From positions 84,191,950 to 84,255,949 of the forward strand of contig OZ026518.1 in assembly GCA_964019695.1 (NCBI GenBank): DNA of 64,000 nucleotides, read 5' to 3'. How positions within the stretch are numbered: position 1 is the first letter of the stretch; every line of letters starts with the position of its first letter. Of the stretch, positions 1 to 11,606 are shown piece by piece. Source of the stretch: Loripinus fragilis (taxonomy: Eukaryota; Mollusca; Bivalvia; Lucinida; Lucinidae). The position numbers were made by a program, and so were the translations under genes. The notes under the pieces are model-generated. The model was not told the DNA's origin, ran no database searches, and saw only the letters and a list, made by a program, of their open reading frames with translations.

Positions 1-780
1 TTGGCCCCAGGGGTATAATTCAAACAAACTTGGTAGAGATCTACAAGGTGATGCTACATGCCAAGTATCAAAGCTCTAGGCCTTATGGTTTCAGACAAGA
101 AGATTTTTTCATGTTTCTCCCTACTTAAGCCTATGAAAAGCATGTGATCCCTTGGGCGTGGCCATTGTTAGTTCTGTGAGTCTTATTTGAACAAACTTGG
201 TAGAGGTCAACCAGATGATGCTTCATACCAAATATCAAGGCTCTATGTCTTGTGGTTTCAGACAAGAAGATTTTTTCATGTTTTTCCCTATAAAAGCCTA
301 TGTAAAACCTGTGACCCCCCGGGGCGGGGCCATTTTTGGCCCAGGGCTATAATTTGAACACCTTTGGTAGAGGTCTACTAGATGATACTATATACCAAAT
401 ACCAAGGCTCTAGGCCTTGTGGTTTCAGAAAAGAATTATTTTTCATGTTGCTTCCTATATAGGCCTATGTAAAACATGTGACCCTGGGGCCAGGCCATTT
501 TTGGTCCCAGGGCTATAATTTGTACAATCTTGGTAGAGGTTTAATAGATGATACTACATACCAAATATCAAGGCTCTAGGCCTTGTGGTTTCAGACAAGA
601 AGATTTTTTCATGTTGCACCCTATATAAGCCTATGTAAAACATATGACCCCTTTTGGCGGGACCATTTTTGGCCCAAGAGCTATCATTTGAGCAAACTTG
701 GTAGAGGTCTACTAGGTGATGCTATATACCAAATATCAAAGCTCTAGGCCTTGTGATTTTAGAGTAAAAGCTTTTAAAAG
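1..780. repeat. 167-bp tandem repeat, about 4.7 units
   Basis: The motif TGGTAGAG recurs at 31, 198, 365, 531 and 699, giving periods of 166-168 bp. Each unit also carries 'ctctaggccttgtggtttca' and 'gatttttt(c)atgtt'. The array is cut by the window's left edge. From 780 to about 995 follows a non-tandem tail containing 'gacgacggacgacggacat' and 'aatagctcaccatgagc', an ending I recall from dispersed bivalve repeats. No coding potential. Confidence 0.9.
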
Positions 781-2288
781 TTTTCATCTTGAAAACTTAT
801 TTTTAGCCTGTGTGACCTAGATATGCAATGGACTGGAACCATTTGAACAATTTTAAAAGAGGGTTATATAAGAATCATTTCTACTAAATTTAGTCAAAAT
901 CCAGCCAGCAGTTTAGGAGGAGATGTCCTTTGAAGCAATTGTTGACGACGGACGACGGACATCCAATGATCATAATAGCTCACCATGAGCCAAACTCTTA
1001 GAAAACTTCCTAGATCCGCGCATGCACAGCTTGCTCAAATTAAAAAAAAAGGTTTTTGTAGTGGAGAGCAAATGCTCCGTTTTCCATAATATTTTTAAAC
1101 ACATGATATTTCAAAGGCATCAAAAGGCGTTATTATGGAGTAAAAGGTTAATGACTTCATTCCCATTTATCTCCCTTTCCGTCATTCTGCTAATCCTCCT
1201 TGTACTCCTTCTCTTGGTATGCTGAATCTACCATATCAATTACGTGTATTCTCAAGCAATAACAACCTGGTATTGTATTATTTACCCAAGAATACCCGTA
1301 TTCGACACAGGAAGAACGTATTCCGCGTGCGTCATTGAAGTCACGATCGTTTCCGTATCCGGTCTGTGAAGAGCATCGTTTCTGCTCAGCGTTTCTGTTA
1401 TCTGAGAATGACAGTTTCCTAAGACACATTGATAGCTGTTACTGCTACATAATCATGATGCATATTCTTATTGTTCCTCTTGTCACACTTCTGTCGTTTT
1501 TATATAAACATGCCTCGCCATAGTCTGACCATTGCCCGTTATTGTAGGGAATCCTGAAAAATAAAAAACCAACAACATTGCTTAGGTAAAGATGTCCCGT
1601 TCACATCCAGTGGTGGAGCTAAAGGAATAACTAAATGTTACATTAACATAACTTGTCTGTATAATAGTTGCTGGATTTAAAATGATCAGGAAAATCGAAG
1701 CAAAAATCTTTTTGGCCTTTGTATTTGTTAATCTTTCCTTATTTCAGCTACCTTTCCAAACAGCTTGGACCCAGACAAGTCTCAACAAAATGTTGGGCCT
1801 CACCTTTGTCCAAACTTTTTGATACTTTGAAAGTATTTTTTTTAAAAAAAAATAGCAGACGATAAAACATGCAAAATTCCTGAGCATGCAAAGAATTAGC
1901 CATTTTACTATTGGGAACTTACTATTTAATATGTACTTTAGCAAACACTGGAGTTCCAGCTAAAATGCTACATACTCGTATTGTGGTACCTCGTCAAGTC
2001 TGCAATGTTTGATAAACCAGCTAACGTTCATTGTATCAAACCTTGGGTAAAATTGCAACCAGGCAACCACCAATTTAGCATGTTATTCCATTGAAACATC
2101 TAAAGATTAGCTGTCAGTAATATAAAATTGGCTATCTATCATTGTCATCCAAGTGCACGCTAAACTACACAAAAACTTGTTCATTTCCACATGCTCATTA
2201 CACCGAAACATAAAAAAACAGTTGTTAGTGAGAAGTTTGTGAAAAAAAAAGTTTATTGTGAAAAACACTTATTTATTTATTGAATTGA
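780..2288. other. Tail of the 167-bp repeat, then unannotated DNA
   Basis: Up to about 995 this is the tail of the preceding repeat. Beyond it I see no gene, RNA or repeat that I can name. The ORFs here are all under 80 codons, lack recognisable motifs and have no splice-site support. Confidence 0.5.
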
Positions 2289-2355
2289 CATATGTTGTAG
2301 GTGCACATTGGAATTGCCTCAATGAGGCAATTTCAATGTGTACCAACAACATATG
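2289..2355. repeat. 67-bp foldback (snapback) element
   Basis: Two 33-bp arms are separated by a single A; the centre reads CCTCAATGAGG and the outer tips are CATATGTT/AACATATG. The arms pair with only about three mismatches. An element of identical size and geometry lies at 37,162-37,228 with a different stem sequence. Confidence 0.85.
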
Positions 2356-2448
2356 CTACTGAAATTAAGGAAACCTATTTTGAAATATATATTTATCAAG
2401 AATCATGTCCATTTGCTTTGCCTCTTTAAAACAGCTCAATCTGCCTAT

Positions 2449-2695
2449 CAGTCAGCCACAACATGTGGTTTCATGTGCGACCAGCAAAGGCTCAGACCAG
2501 CCTGCGCATACGCGCAGTCTGAGCAGAGCCTTTGCTAGTCGCTTGCATATACTATGAGTGTTAAGCTACTGACTGAACATCATTTGGAGTTTCTAAGCTT
2601 AAAAGAAGGCTACACAGACTTATCTGAGTCTACATTAAATTTTGTCAAAATACCACATTGTTGGAAATCACATGTCACGGCTCATATTTACTTGA
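2449..2695 (+). mobile_element. MITE with a GC-rich central hairpin, copy 1
   Basis: A 66-bp hairpin (2,477-2,542), starting GCGACCAGCAAAGGCTC and ending GAGCCTTTGCTAGTCGC, is followed by 'gttaagctactgac' and by 'acattgttggaaatcacatg'. The same order is found at 62,770-63,000, where terminal inverted repeats are visible. The left end here is diverged. No coding capacity. Confidence 0.7.
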
Positions 2696-3214
2696 CAGCT
2701 ATATCACGATTTCATGAACTATGCTTTTGCTAAGCTGGTAGTTACATGCATGGTTGTAATGGGTTGAGATGGCTTATCTCGTAGAGCCACGTTTTTCCTC
2801 AGAATTTTTTTCAGGTTTGTTGATCAAAAAGATTTAAAGTCGTTAGCAATCAATGGCTTATGTACATCCATTCATAAAATATGGTTTCATGTTTCCGCAA
2901 GCATTGTCGTATGGATCATTATCTTTTTATCTCGTAAATATGAACTAAACACACAGTGCCATCGTTTGATCATAAAATTCGTATCGCATAAACGTTGTCA
3001 TCGAATACAAGCGTTGTCTTGGTAACTATTCAAGATAAGAGTTCAGCGCTATAAGTAACACTTTGCCCTATAGTGGCTTTATCACGGTGAGGAAAATTAG
3101 CATAATTAAACAAGGTGGAACACATATACCAATATCGCATATACATGTACATGTACTTGCAGTGCATTGCAGATTTACCGAGTAAACTAATACTCATACA
3201 TTTCAATATCACAT

Positions 3215-3409
3215 GGGAGCGCAGTGGCTCAGTGGTAGAGTGCTTGACTCTAGACCGAGGGGGTCGAGCCTCACCTGCGTCACTGCGTTGTGGTCCTTGA
3301 GCAAGACACATTTATCCTAGCTTAGTACTGGTTCAACCCAGGAAGACCCGCCCCTGTTTTACTGAAATATTGTTGATGGGACGTAAAGAGTCAAATCAAA
3401 TAAAAAAAA
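3215..3409 (+). mobile_element. tRNA-derived SINE, full-length copy
   Basis: The head is tRNA-like, with an A-box-like GTGGCTCAGTGGTAGAGTG and a B-box-like GGGTCGAGCCTC. A conserved body follows ('gtccttgagcaagacac', 'ttagtactggttcaaccca') and the copy ends in 'gtaaagagtcaaatcaaat' plus an A-run. Imperfect flanking repeats (ATATCACATGG before, ATATCATGTGG after) look like a decayed target-site duplication. Internal RNA polymerase III promoters are expected for this class. Related copies are at 12,771, 23,222 (reverse) and 63,613 (reverse). Confidence 0.85.
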
Positions 3410-5200
3410 ATATCATGTGGCTTTTGATAGAGACTGAGTTGACCCAATATCAGTATAACAGCTCCACAGACAGACAAATGCCCCCTACTGGAAAAGTAGT
3501 TATCCACACTATTATAAGATCAATCGCACAGATATAAATATGGGTGTCTTCTTGACCCCGCCTCCTAAGTATGCCTTTGTGAGTTCGGAATACAGTTTTA
3601 TTCCATATAAGAGATATATGTGACAAAATGTGCTCCTATGTGGCTCGCCACTTTAAAGGAAACCATTGAAGTGTTCAAAGAATTTCTAGCGATAAAGCGA
3701 GCAATCGCCCTAAACGAGACGTTCGTTTTATTTTGTTGAAATAACGACTGGAGAATCTAGGCACACTCAACAAATATATGTAGAAGAGCCGTCGATGCAA
3801 CATTGCCCCCGAATTTGTATATTTAAAACGGGGTTTCCATAATGCATGTAATAACTCTACTTCTTATTGAATGATAATTTATTTCGATCATCAACTGTGC
3901 TTGTTATTCAGTAACATATATGGGAACCAGACCGTTAAACAGGGTTTACAATCGTCCTATCACGCTATGTACAGTAAAACTATTTATACAGTTGATGTAC
4001 AATAAAAACGACCATCTTGCAAAGTGGTCTATTTTTGTCAGATATTTGATGTCTTCTTTCGCTTATACAACCCCTTTCCCCCCCTAGACCCAAAACTCCC
4101 TTTACATATGTTATATATTTGTATAGCGACATTAAATTGTCCAAAGGGTATCTTGGGTCTAGGGGGGAAAGCATCTAAAACAAACTGAAAGACGCCAGTT
4201 TCATATTTTCAATGACAAACGTCATAATTTTAAGTATATTTCGTACGCATGCGCAGAAGGAATACCGCAAAGTTTTGGAAATGAAGGGCACCTATATCCT
4301 TAATATTTTAGCACTTTTACTTTTTGAAAACCTGCTAAGGATTTATTAAAACTCTCGTCTAAACGGCACCCAGTCTAAAGACGTAAAATGAGGGGTGGGG
4401 ATGGAAGGCGCAAGTTTTCACGGCTTTGCAAATGATGAATCGCTTTGAAACCTATTTTGGTGCTTTCTATGCATATTTTACTACCGAAACAGGCCAGTTT
4501 TAAAAACATTAGGGCAATTTGAAAATTTAGGTTTCGTAATCATGTCAACTAGGGAAAATATACGCCTTATCGCTAGAGCTCCTTGCCCATGACAAGGCAC
4601 ACTAGTCAATCTATTTGTTAGAACGTCTATCTCCACATTATTTTCCAATACATAGTGATGGCGTTTCGCTAGCGGGCAGTTGATGGCTCAACATTTAATG
4701 TTGCCTAGGTAGCTGGGGGATTTTCTGGGGATCCGGACCAGTATTGCTAAGAAACTCTAATTTTTTGTGATTTTAAAGAGGGGGGAGGTGTCCGGACCCC
4801 CTATACCCCATCTGGATCAGCGCATGTCGATGCCCATATTATCTTCTGCCAAACTGACTGACGTGTCATTGCTGGCAGCCTCATGCAGCGCATCTGTTTT
4901 GCCATTAAACGATTGCTTTATAAAACATCAGAAGATAATAAAATAGATATTTCTTGTATCATATAACATGGTGAAACAGTCAAGTGAGTCATGTGAAAGT
5001 TGCTCTTATATCACGATTAATACTATCAAGTGACCGAAACAAAGGGATTCGCGGGATTCAGTTCATTCCAACCCCATTGAGAACTTGCTAGAGATCCACC
5101 TGATATTCCCCAATACTATATTGCCGCCATTTTCCAAAATGGCTGACAAAAATATATGTTTTGAAAAATTATCAGCAGTGCAAAATTACCCAGCTTGCAA
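3410..5200. other. Unannotated stretch with one small foldback
   Basis: No gene or RNA recognised. At 4,075-4,170 a small inverted repeat pairs 'tttccccccctagacccaa' with 'ttgggtctaggggggaaa' around a 59-bp AT-rich interior, probably a minimal foldback element. The remainder has only short ORFs. Confidence 0.5.
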
Positions 5201-5463
5201 GAGGGTCTGGATGGGGTATAATGATTAGTGAATAATGGCCCTTTTTTATAATGAATAGTGAATAATGAGCAAAAAAAAAATGAACAGTGAATAATGAGGG
5301 CCTAAAAATAATGAATAATCCCTTTTTGTAATGAATTGGAGAAAAAAAATAATTGGTCTAATTTTAATGAATAACCCAAAATTTTAATGAGATGAATAAT
5401 GGACTAAATTTTTAATGAATAGTGATTACCAGACCCCCCCCCCCCCCCCCCCACCAGACCCTC
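5201..5463 (+). mobile_element. MITE rich in 'aatgaataatg', copy 1
   Basis: The ends GAGGGTCTGG and CCAGACCCTC form a 10-bp terminal inverted repeat. The interior is a chain of AATGAATARTG motifs, with an 18-base C-run near the right end. A second copy lies inverted at 61,856-62,153 and shares the 'ggatggggtata' subterminal sequence. No ORF of note. Confidence 0.8.
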
Positions 5464-6095
5464 ATACAAGAGTAGCCACAAATTACTGCTTTTGTTTATT
5501 TTGTCTATTGGGTAAGAGGTAATATTTCGGATTTGAAGGTATTGTTTCCTTTTGTTTATTTCATTGCGTCTAAAAGCTGTAACCGAACCGAGTTCGGCCA
5601 AATCTACGACAATAGTCGAATGGGTCTGGTCCGAATCTACGGAAGATGGGGAGTTATAAAAGCTGGGACCAATGCCCGGTACCCAAATTAATGTTATTGA
5701 CCATGCACATTTTATTAAGATAAAAATTGGATCACTTGCACATTATAGTGTCTTTTTAACAAATGCATAAAGTTTTTTTTTAAAACTAGCCTTTCGTTAA
5801 AATTATTAACACAAATACCGACAATATCAAGCATTTTAGACGCATGACTAGTTTTCGTCAAGCAAATATAGGCTCAACAAAATCATTTTTGATCATAATA
5901 TTTTTTTCTTTTTCTTTTCGTTTTGTTATGTGTGAAGGTCCCAAAGATTTTGAAAAAAAAATAAATCCACCTAAATCCTTCGACAAATTCAGGCAGGGAC
6001 CAGCTCGGGACCAACCTGGGACTAAATTTGCCATTAATATTTAGTGCGGTATTGACGATGACAAGGGACTTTTAGTTTATGGCTAAACAGGCTTT
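5464..6095. other. No feature recognised
   Basis: AT-rich sequence with short ORFs only. No splice-flanked open segment or repeat that I recognise. Confidence 0.4.
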
Positions 6096-6258
6096 AAAAT
6101 AATACACAACTATTGGCTTCAATGACGTAGACCTAAGGATTTATCTACCCGAAAACGTGATTATTCACTGAGGCCGCTAAGCCGAGGTGAATATCACTTT
6201 CAAGGGTAGATAAATCCTCATGTCTACCGAAATCGAAGTCAATAACTGTTTTGTTATG
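6096..6258. repeat. Foldback element, about 163 bp
   Basis: The arms pair 'gtagacctaaggatttatct' (from 6,127) with 'agataaatcctcatgtctac' (to 6,225) around a loop 'gaggccgctaagccgag'. Pairing continues outward, more weakly, to about 6,096 and 6,258. This is the usual form of a small non-autonomous foldback transposon. Confidence 0.75.
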
Positions 6259-6706
6259 TGACTTTTCAACTAAGAGTGAAAATGTTCTACTTTCAAATTT
6301 GTTGTTGAAGTCATGTTCAACCTTCAACCTAAGGACTTTCTAGCAAGTTATTAAAATATTTTAATGTAGTATTTTGCATTTTGAAATGTATATTAATTCT
6401 CTGAATGTGGAACGTAAAATTTAATCATAAAACTTTTTTTATATTTTGTTTATTCAAACAAAGAAAAATGAACAAACAAAACAGTTGTTAAAATTCATGA
6501 AAGTCTTTAGTTTACCTGTTGGGATGTGAAACAGCAAATCATGTCAATTCATGCAGCACATGCTTGGTTTATACTCATCAAGCTATTTTTAGCTCTCTAG
6601 AGGGTGATATTGCAGAAGTATCAAAACTATTAACTTCTGGAAACTAGTTTGAGCTGGTTTTCATCCTATTACACCTTCTGGGCCAGTTCAGACCAGTCTT
6701 CAGGTA

Positions 6707-8017
6707 CGAGGGTCATCCAATAAAGAATGAGACTTTCTTTATAAAAACAAAAATAATGAAGCATAATGACTAACTTTACTACATTCCTTCAATATAACAT
6801 CCCTGTTTCTCAATCACCGACTGCCACCGTTTTGGAAGATCGCTAACCCCCGTTGCTAGGCAACCGGAGTTAAGTCGTTGGACTTGCTTGGCCACCTCAT
6901 CTTCAAGCTCGTCTAAATCGTCGAAACGAATTCCCCTTAGAGGTTCTTTGAGTTTAGGGAAGAGGTCAAAGTCTGGTGGACTCATATCCGGAGAATAGGG
7001 TGGATGGGGCAATACGTCCCACTCGTATGACGTCAACAATGACGTCACCCTCTCAGATTTATGGCAAGAAGCGTTGTCATGTAAGATCAGCGGCATTTAA
7101 TAGTGTTCTACGTGTCTTTCTGATAGTTGGACGTAATTTTTTCATCAAAAAGTCTCTATACACATCACTTTTAACTATTTTACCTACTGGTACACGCTCT
7201 GCTACTAATACACCAACAGAATCATATGCGAAAATCATCATCATTTTTAAATGTCCTTGTTTTCTTCTGAACTTTATTGGTCTTGGTGAGGCTGGTGTAT
7301 GCCACTCAGATGATTGCCGCTTCAATTCTGGCTCGTAACTGCGAATCCATGTCTCGTCTTTTGCAACTATTCTATTTAGGAAACTTTCACCTTCTTTTAT
7401 ATACCTTTTCAGCAGAGTTTTAGCGATGTCTATGCGGTCCGTTTTTTGGTCGTCAGATAAGCAGTGAGGTACCCATCGTGCGGCGATGCGTCTCATGTTT
7501 AAATCAGAAGTCAGAATTGTATGAGCTGAACCACGGCTAACACCTACTTCCCTGGCTAATTCCTCACATGTCAATCTTCTGTCAGTTTTCAAAAGTTCCT
7601 GCATTTTATCTACATTTTCTGGTGCGGTTGCCTCCACTGGCCGCCCAGGGCTATGCTTGATTTCAACATCAGTTTTCCCCTTTTTAAATTCGTCAATCCA
7701 TCGGTAAACTGTAGGTTTCGGAAGAGCATCTTTACCGCAAACACTTTGCAGGGTATTCAGTATTTCAACACTTTTAGTACCTCTGTAGTACTCGATTTTT
7801 ATATACGCTCGTTGTTCAACGGCTGTGAACGTGGCCATTGTGCTCCGACTGCCAGTGCGCGACGTGACGTCACGATTGATGACGTCATCATACGCACTAA
7901 TGACGTTATGTGCGAATGGCTAACAAGACGTACCATGTATGTACCAAATTTAATCGGTCTAGCATGTAAACTGACTGCGCTATAGAAAAAGTCTCATTCT
8001 TTATTGGATGACCCTCG
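6707..8017 (-). mobile_element. Mariner-type DNA transposon, near full length (1,311 bp)
   Basis: The termini are inverted repeats starting CGAGGGTCATCCAATAAAGA: 30 bp are identical and 35 of 37 match between ends. A TA dinucleotide flanks each end (6,705-6,706 and 8,018-8,019), the target duplication expected of the Tc1/mariner superfamily. It holds one transposase gene on the minus strand, split by a frameshift (next entry). Length and layout match mariner elements (about 1.3 kb). The intact ends suggest it could still be moved by an enzyme supplied elsewhere. Confidence 0.95.
6779..7838 (-). pseudogene. Mariner transposase, disrupted by one frameshift
   Basis: The cut-and-paste transposase would act on the TIRs of its own element. 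The first reading frame (7,838 to 7,077, 253 codons) carries an N-terminal helix-turn-helix region ('KPTVYRWIDEFKKG', about residues 41-54), a second HTH followed by 'RWVPHCLS' (121-128), and the first catalytic Asp in 'KDETWI' (residue 161). The second frame (7,096 to 6,779) holds 'LHDNASCH' and 'YSPDMSPPDFDLF'. The spacing between the second Asp and the last Asp (34 residues) gives the DD34D signature of mariner. The two frames overlap near 7,077-7,096 and are out of register by one base, just before the second catalytic Asp, so the copy as read would yield a truncated inactive protein. The start ATG at 7,838 gives MATFTAVEQR and is the natural choice. Combined length, about 350 codons, is typical for the family. 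Confidence 0.93.
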
Positions 8018-8019
8018 TA

Positions 8020-8929
8020 GACACAGAGATTTATGAAGACAAATTGAGCCAATCAGGAGACAGGATTCTCTCCAGTCATATAACAACACTTTTTATTTTG
8101 CGTCATCTGATTGGATGTCTGAGCAGGTGTAAATTAAGTGCGCATCTAATTTAAGAGAAAATCTGCTCGGGACCAAACCAGATCAAAATCTCCATTTGTT
8201 CATGGTCACATGATCAAAATGGCCACCATGCTCATACAAGGTAAGCGCCCTTTGAAATCATCTCAGAAATCAAAAGGCCAATGGGTTTGGAATATGATAT
8301 GGTATGCAGCATTGGGAATGTGGGCTCTACCAAGTTCTGACAAATGATGATTCTGGTTTGACCTAGACCCACTTTACGATGGCCACCACGCCCATATATG
8401 GTAAAACACTTAAATATTTTCTGGAACCTAAAGGTCAATTACCTTGGGACTTGGTTTGTAACATTATGTTGTTGGCTCTTTATATCTGATTTGAATATTT
8501 GACCTTGCAAAATATTTTAAAATAATACTCCTAAAGCTAGATTTACCATGACCTGGTCAAACACTGTTAAAGAATATCAGACCCAGGTGAGCACTTCAGA
8601 TGGTCTAGTATTTCTTTTCTCTTCTTTTCTGTGTTGCCTTTTAAACCATATGGGGGACATCACATATGTATTTAGGTTTATGCACCAATTTTACATTATC
8701 TCCTTGAGAATCGTTGCTGGGCTCTGAGGGAAGGAGATATCTCCTTTTCAGCCCATCTTCCTTTTAGAATCTTTCTGTCACTGTGTCTTATTATGTCCTT
8801 AACAATTTTGCTGAGCATCATAAGTACAGGTTTGCTATACAGTTAAATGATAATATATGTCAAACTGACATATTAACTAATCAATAAACATAAATGACAT
8901 CGTGGTTCCAGTGTTGGTCTATATTTGAT
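8020..8929. other. No feature recognised
   Basis: The phrase 'ggccaccatg/ggccaccacg' with 'atggtaa' or 'aaggtaa' recurs within 8,220-8,405, hinting at an old repeat. No ORF, RNA or splice-supported exon found. Confidence 0.4.
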
Positions 8930-9372
8930 TTAAACTCATTCACATCCTTTGTCAGTGCCGCTCCCTCTGGCAAAGAATCCAGCCGTTTATAATTCTCTGT
9001 GAAAACTGCAGTAATCGTAATGTTGTTCTACAACGGGGTTTCTCCAATTTGAGACTATGACCACGGGTCGATAATGAGGTACACAATTAAAAAAATATCT
9101 CGGAAGGAATTCCTCTATGCCTTTAATAATTTTGAATGTCTGAATCGTGTTACCACGTCTTCTGCTATGAGCCAAACTAGGTAATTTCAGCTTCTTAAAT
9201 CTTTCAGTATAGGTCATATCTTTCAATTTGGGAACAATGTTTGTTGCACGTTTCTGTAGTTTCTCCACACTTTCGATGTCTTTCCCATATTGTGTTTCCA
9301 TATTCCACATGTGGCCTAACAAGGGATTTGTATAGGAGAATAAAGGAGTCTTTCTCAATATAATCAAAAGTT
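8930..9372 (-). pseudogene. LINE reverse-transcriptase C-terminal fragment
   Basis: The minus frame reads '..YGKDIESVEKLQKRATNI..' then 'RFKKLKLPSLAHSRRRGN' and 'TIQTFKIIKGI', matching the thumb and post-RT region of CR1/L2-like non-LTR retrotransposons (typical form: IEKVQKRATK, LNLPTL.RRRGDMI). A second piece, 'DSLPEGA', follows in the adjoining sequence to about 8,935, as it does in these elements. The catalytic FADD segment is absent. This is a 5'-truncated, dead copy, as is usual for LINE insertions. Confidence 0.8.
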
Positions 9373-10140
9373 GTAACTATATTTTTAAGAATAATGTACT
9401 GTTAGCTTTGTTAAATATTCAGCAATGTGACTTATTATCTGCTAGTTCCCAGTCTGAAAATAATCAATACTTGAAAATACAGGTACCAGAACCCCCTTCC
9501 TTTCTAAATTTTGATTTTTAAAAATCAATTATTGGAAAGGATTCTGTTTACCTGTTTTTCATATATCGACAATGTTTATGCTCGAAACCAAAAGATAATA
9601 CAATGATGGTCAAAACCAATCACTAAAAATGTGTTAAAGAAAAGTAGGTAAATTAGGTTTATACAAAGTGAGTAGATGTGTGTTTTTCGCCATGCATCAT
9701 TTTTGCTGCATTTCGCATCAAGTTTGTACTGGAGTACTGTGTTCTGCTCTCTCCTATTAGTTTTAATTCTAATAGCCATCAAAATCAAAATGCATTTCTT
9801 TGAACCTTGTCAAATGCGATGTACTGTTTAAAATCACTCTAAAGCAACACATGCAAAACGAGGTCAATGGATTGAACTTTTTAAACTCTAAGCTTTCTAG
9901 AATCTTTGAAACTAAACAAGTAGCTGTCGTCATCTATGTTCTAACGTCATTCTGTCACGCTGCTAAGAAACCTGCTTCGCTTGCACGCAATTTTAAGTGA
10001 TCATTAACCCATCTTTTGAGCTGTGCTTGTTTCTAGACTTTAAGGAACCAATCAATAAGCGGGAAAGTGTAAGAATCTCTCTGATAATGGAATAAATGAA
10101 TTTATCTTACAAGTCGCGAGAAAACATGCCTTTGCTGCAA
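9373..10140. other. No feature recognised
   Basis: Short ORFs only; no repeat or gene recognised. Confidence 0.4.
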
Positions 10141-10212
10141 GCGAACAACAATGGTGCAGTCCAGCCTGTGCATCCATGCGGTTCTGATAAGCACCTTTAT
10201 TTTGTTGTTCGC
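10141..10212. repeat. 72-bp foldback of the GCGAACAACAA family
   Basis: It begins GCGAACAACAATGGTGC and ends TTTTGTTGTTCGC, forming imperfect hairpin arms. Related hairpins with different stem bases are at 2,477-2,542, 37,957-38,022 and 62,813-62,866. Confidence 0.75.
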
Positions 10213-11415
10213 TATCGGGAAAGTATAATCTTTAAAGGATTTTGTTGAGCAGCCTATAATGCCTCATGTAGCTACCAATAACGATCTAGTGCCGTTTCAC
10301 ATCAGCGACTATCTTTACCTGTAAAGATTTTCACGTTTTTCAGAGTGACCCTCCCTGTTTTCAACAGCCTCTAGAAAAAATTATTTCATAGGTAACCTTT
10401 TGAGAAATACTGTTTTTCTGCCAGGCAGGGGTTGCTGAACAGTGTGATATACAGTTTTTGAAAATCTATTTGGTTACAAAATTGTTACACATCTTTAAAT
10501 GTCGTGGCCCATTACTTTTTTGCCGAGTATATCTCATTTCCATTGTGGGTGGAGATGTTCCTCGCTCCCCTTCTTATGGTGTATATATTTCAAAGCGAGG
10601 ATGTGTTCTCATGTTGATTTTTATCATAAACTTTGGAAAGCATTTTCTAAATTATATTGCAGACACTCAGAGTTGATTGTTAAACACGTTACGTTGGTGG
10701 TTTAAAAACTCTACTGCAGCAATGCATATCAGACACAGTATTTTACGGACTGGTGATTACGTTTACAAAAACAGAAGAAATGCTCAGAAACCTTTTTTCC
10801 CGCATCAATTAAAAAGATAATCAAACGTTATAAAGATTGCACAATAACATAGCTATTATGCGACAGTCTGCATGCCTGGCTATAGAACAGAAAAAGCCTT
10901 CTTTTCATTTTTATTACTCGTAAATGGGTGAACATTAATAAATAATACATTTTATAATGATAATGACTAAGGCATTCTTTAGCGTATAAGGTAGTAATTA
11001 GAATTATCATCGATATATGATAGTTTTGACTGAAAGATAAAGCACAATAACGACTAAAATTAAAGATGTAGACAAGGTTGTCCGTTTCACTACCCTAATT
11101 TACATGCACTGTTCAAAGTTTCATTACGCAAAACTATCCTGATAACGTCGGTTATCCTCTTAAAATGATAAAAATAAAATATTTCTCAAAGAATACAATT
11201 TTTAGCACTAATTGAGAAGTAATCTTGACTTGAAGTGTTATAGAACATGTAACTTAATCATATTGACCCCAGCTTCGTGTCGTTCAATATGAAGTTTACT
11301 ATTCGATAACACTCCATGTCCACATCAACACATTAGTCAATAATTATATAATATTAACACTGATTAAGCAAATTTTGCACCGTCACTTAATGACGGTCAT
11401 AACAGCGTTGCGTAC
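10213..11415. other. No feature recognised
   Basis: AT-rich, with short ORFs only (the longest about 72 codons). No repeat partner found in the window. Confidence 0.4.
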
Positions 11416-11606
11416 AGTAAAACCTGTGTAAAACGGCCACTCACAAATAGTCAAAACAAAGGTCTTAATGACAACTGGTAGCTTAATGAAGGTCAAAAGT
11501 ATTGCAGAATGCTCTCCTTGGAGCATTCTGCAATACTTTAGACCTGTATTAAGGCGATAATTAGTCTTGTCCTTTTTTAGAGTGACCGTTTTACACAGGT
11601 TTACTG
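11416..11606. mobile_element. MITE-like foldback with an internal 19-bp perfect hairpin
   Basis: The outer arms pair 'cagtaaaacctgtgtaaaac' with its complement ending at 11,606. In the centre, 'aaagtattgcagaatgctc' (11,496-11,514) and its exact complement (11,521-11,539) flank a 6-base loop. No coding capacity. Confidence 0.75.

Noticed and set aside
3215..3290. Functional tRNA gene
   Set aside because: tRNA-like boxes are followed by a conserved SINE body and A-rich tail, and several copies exist; it is the SINE head.
6976..7338. 120-codon plus-strand ORF
   Set aside because: Antisense shadow of the mariner transposase.
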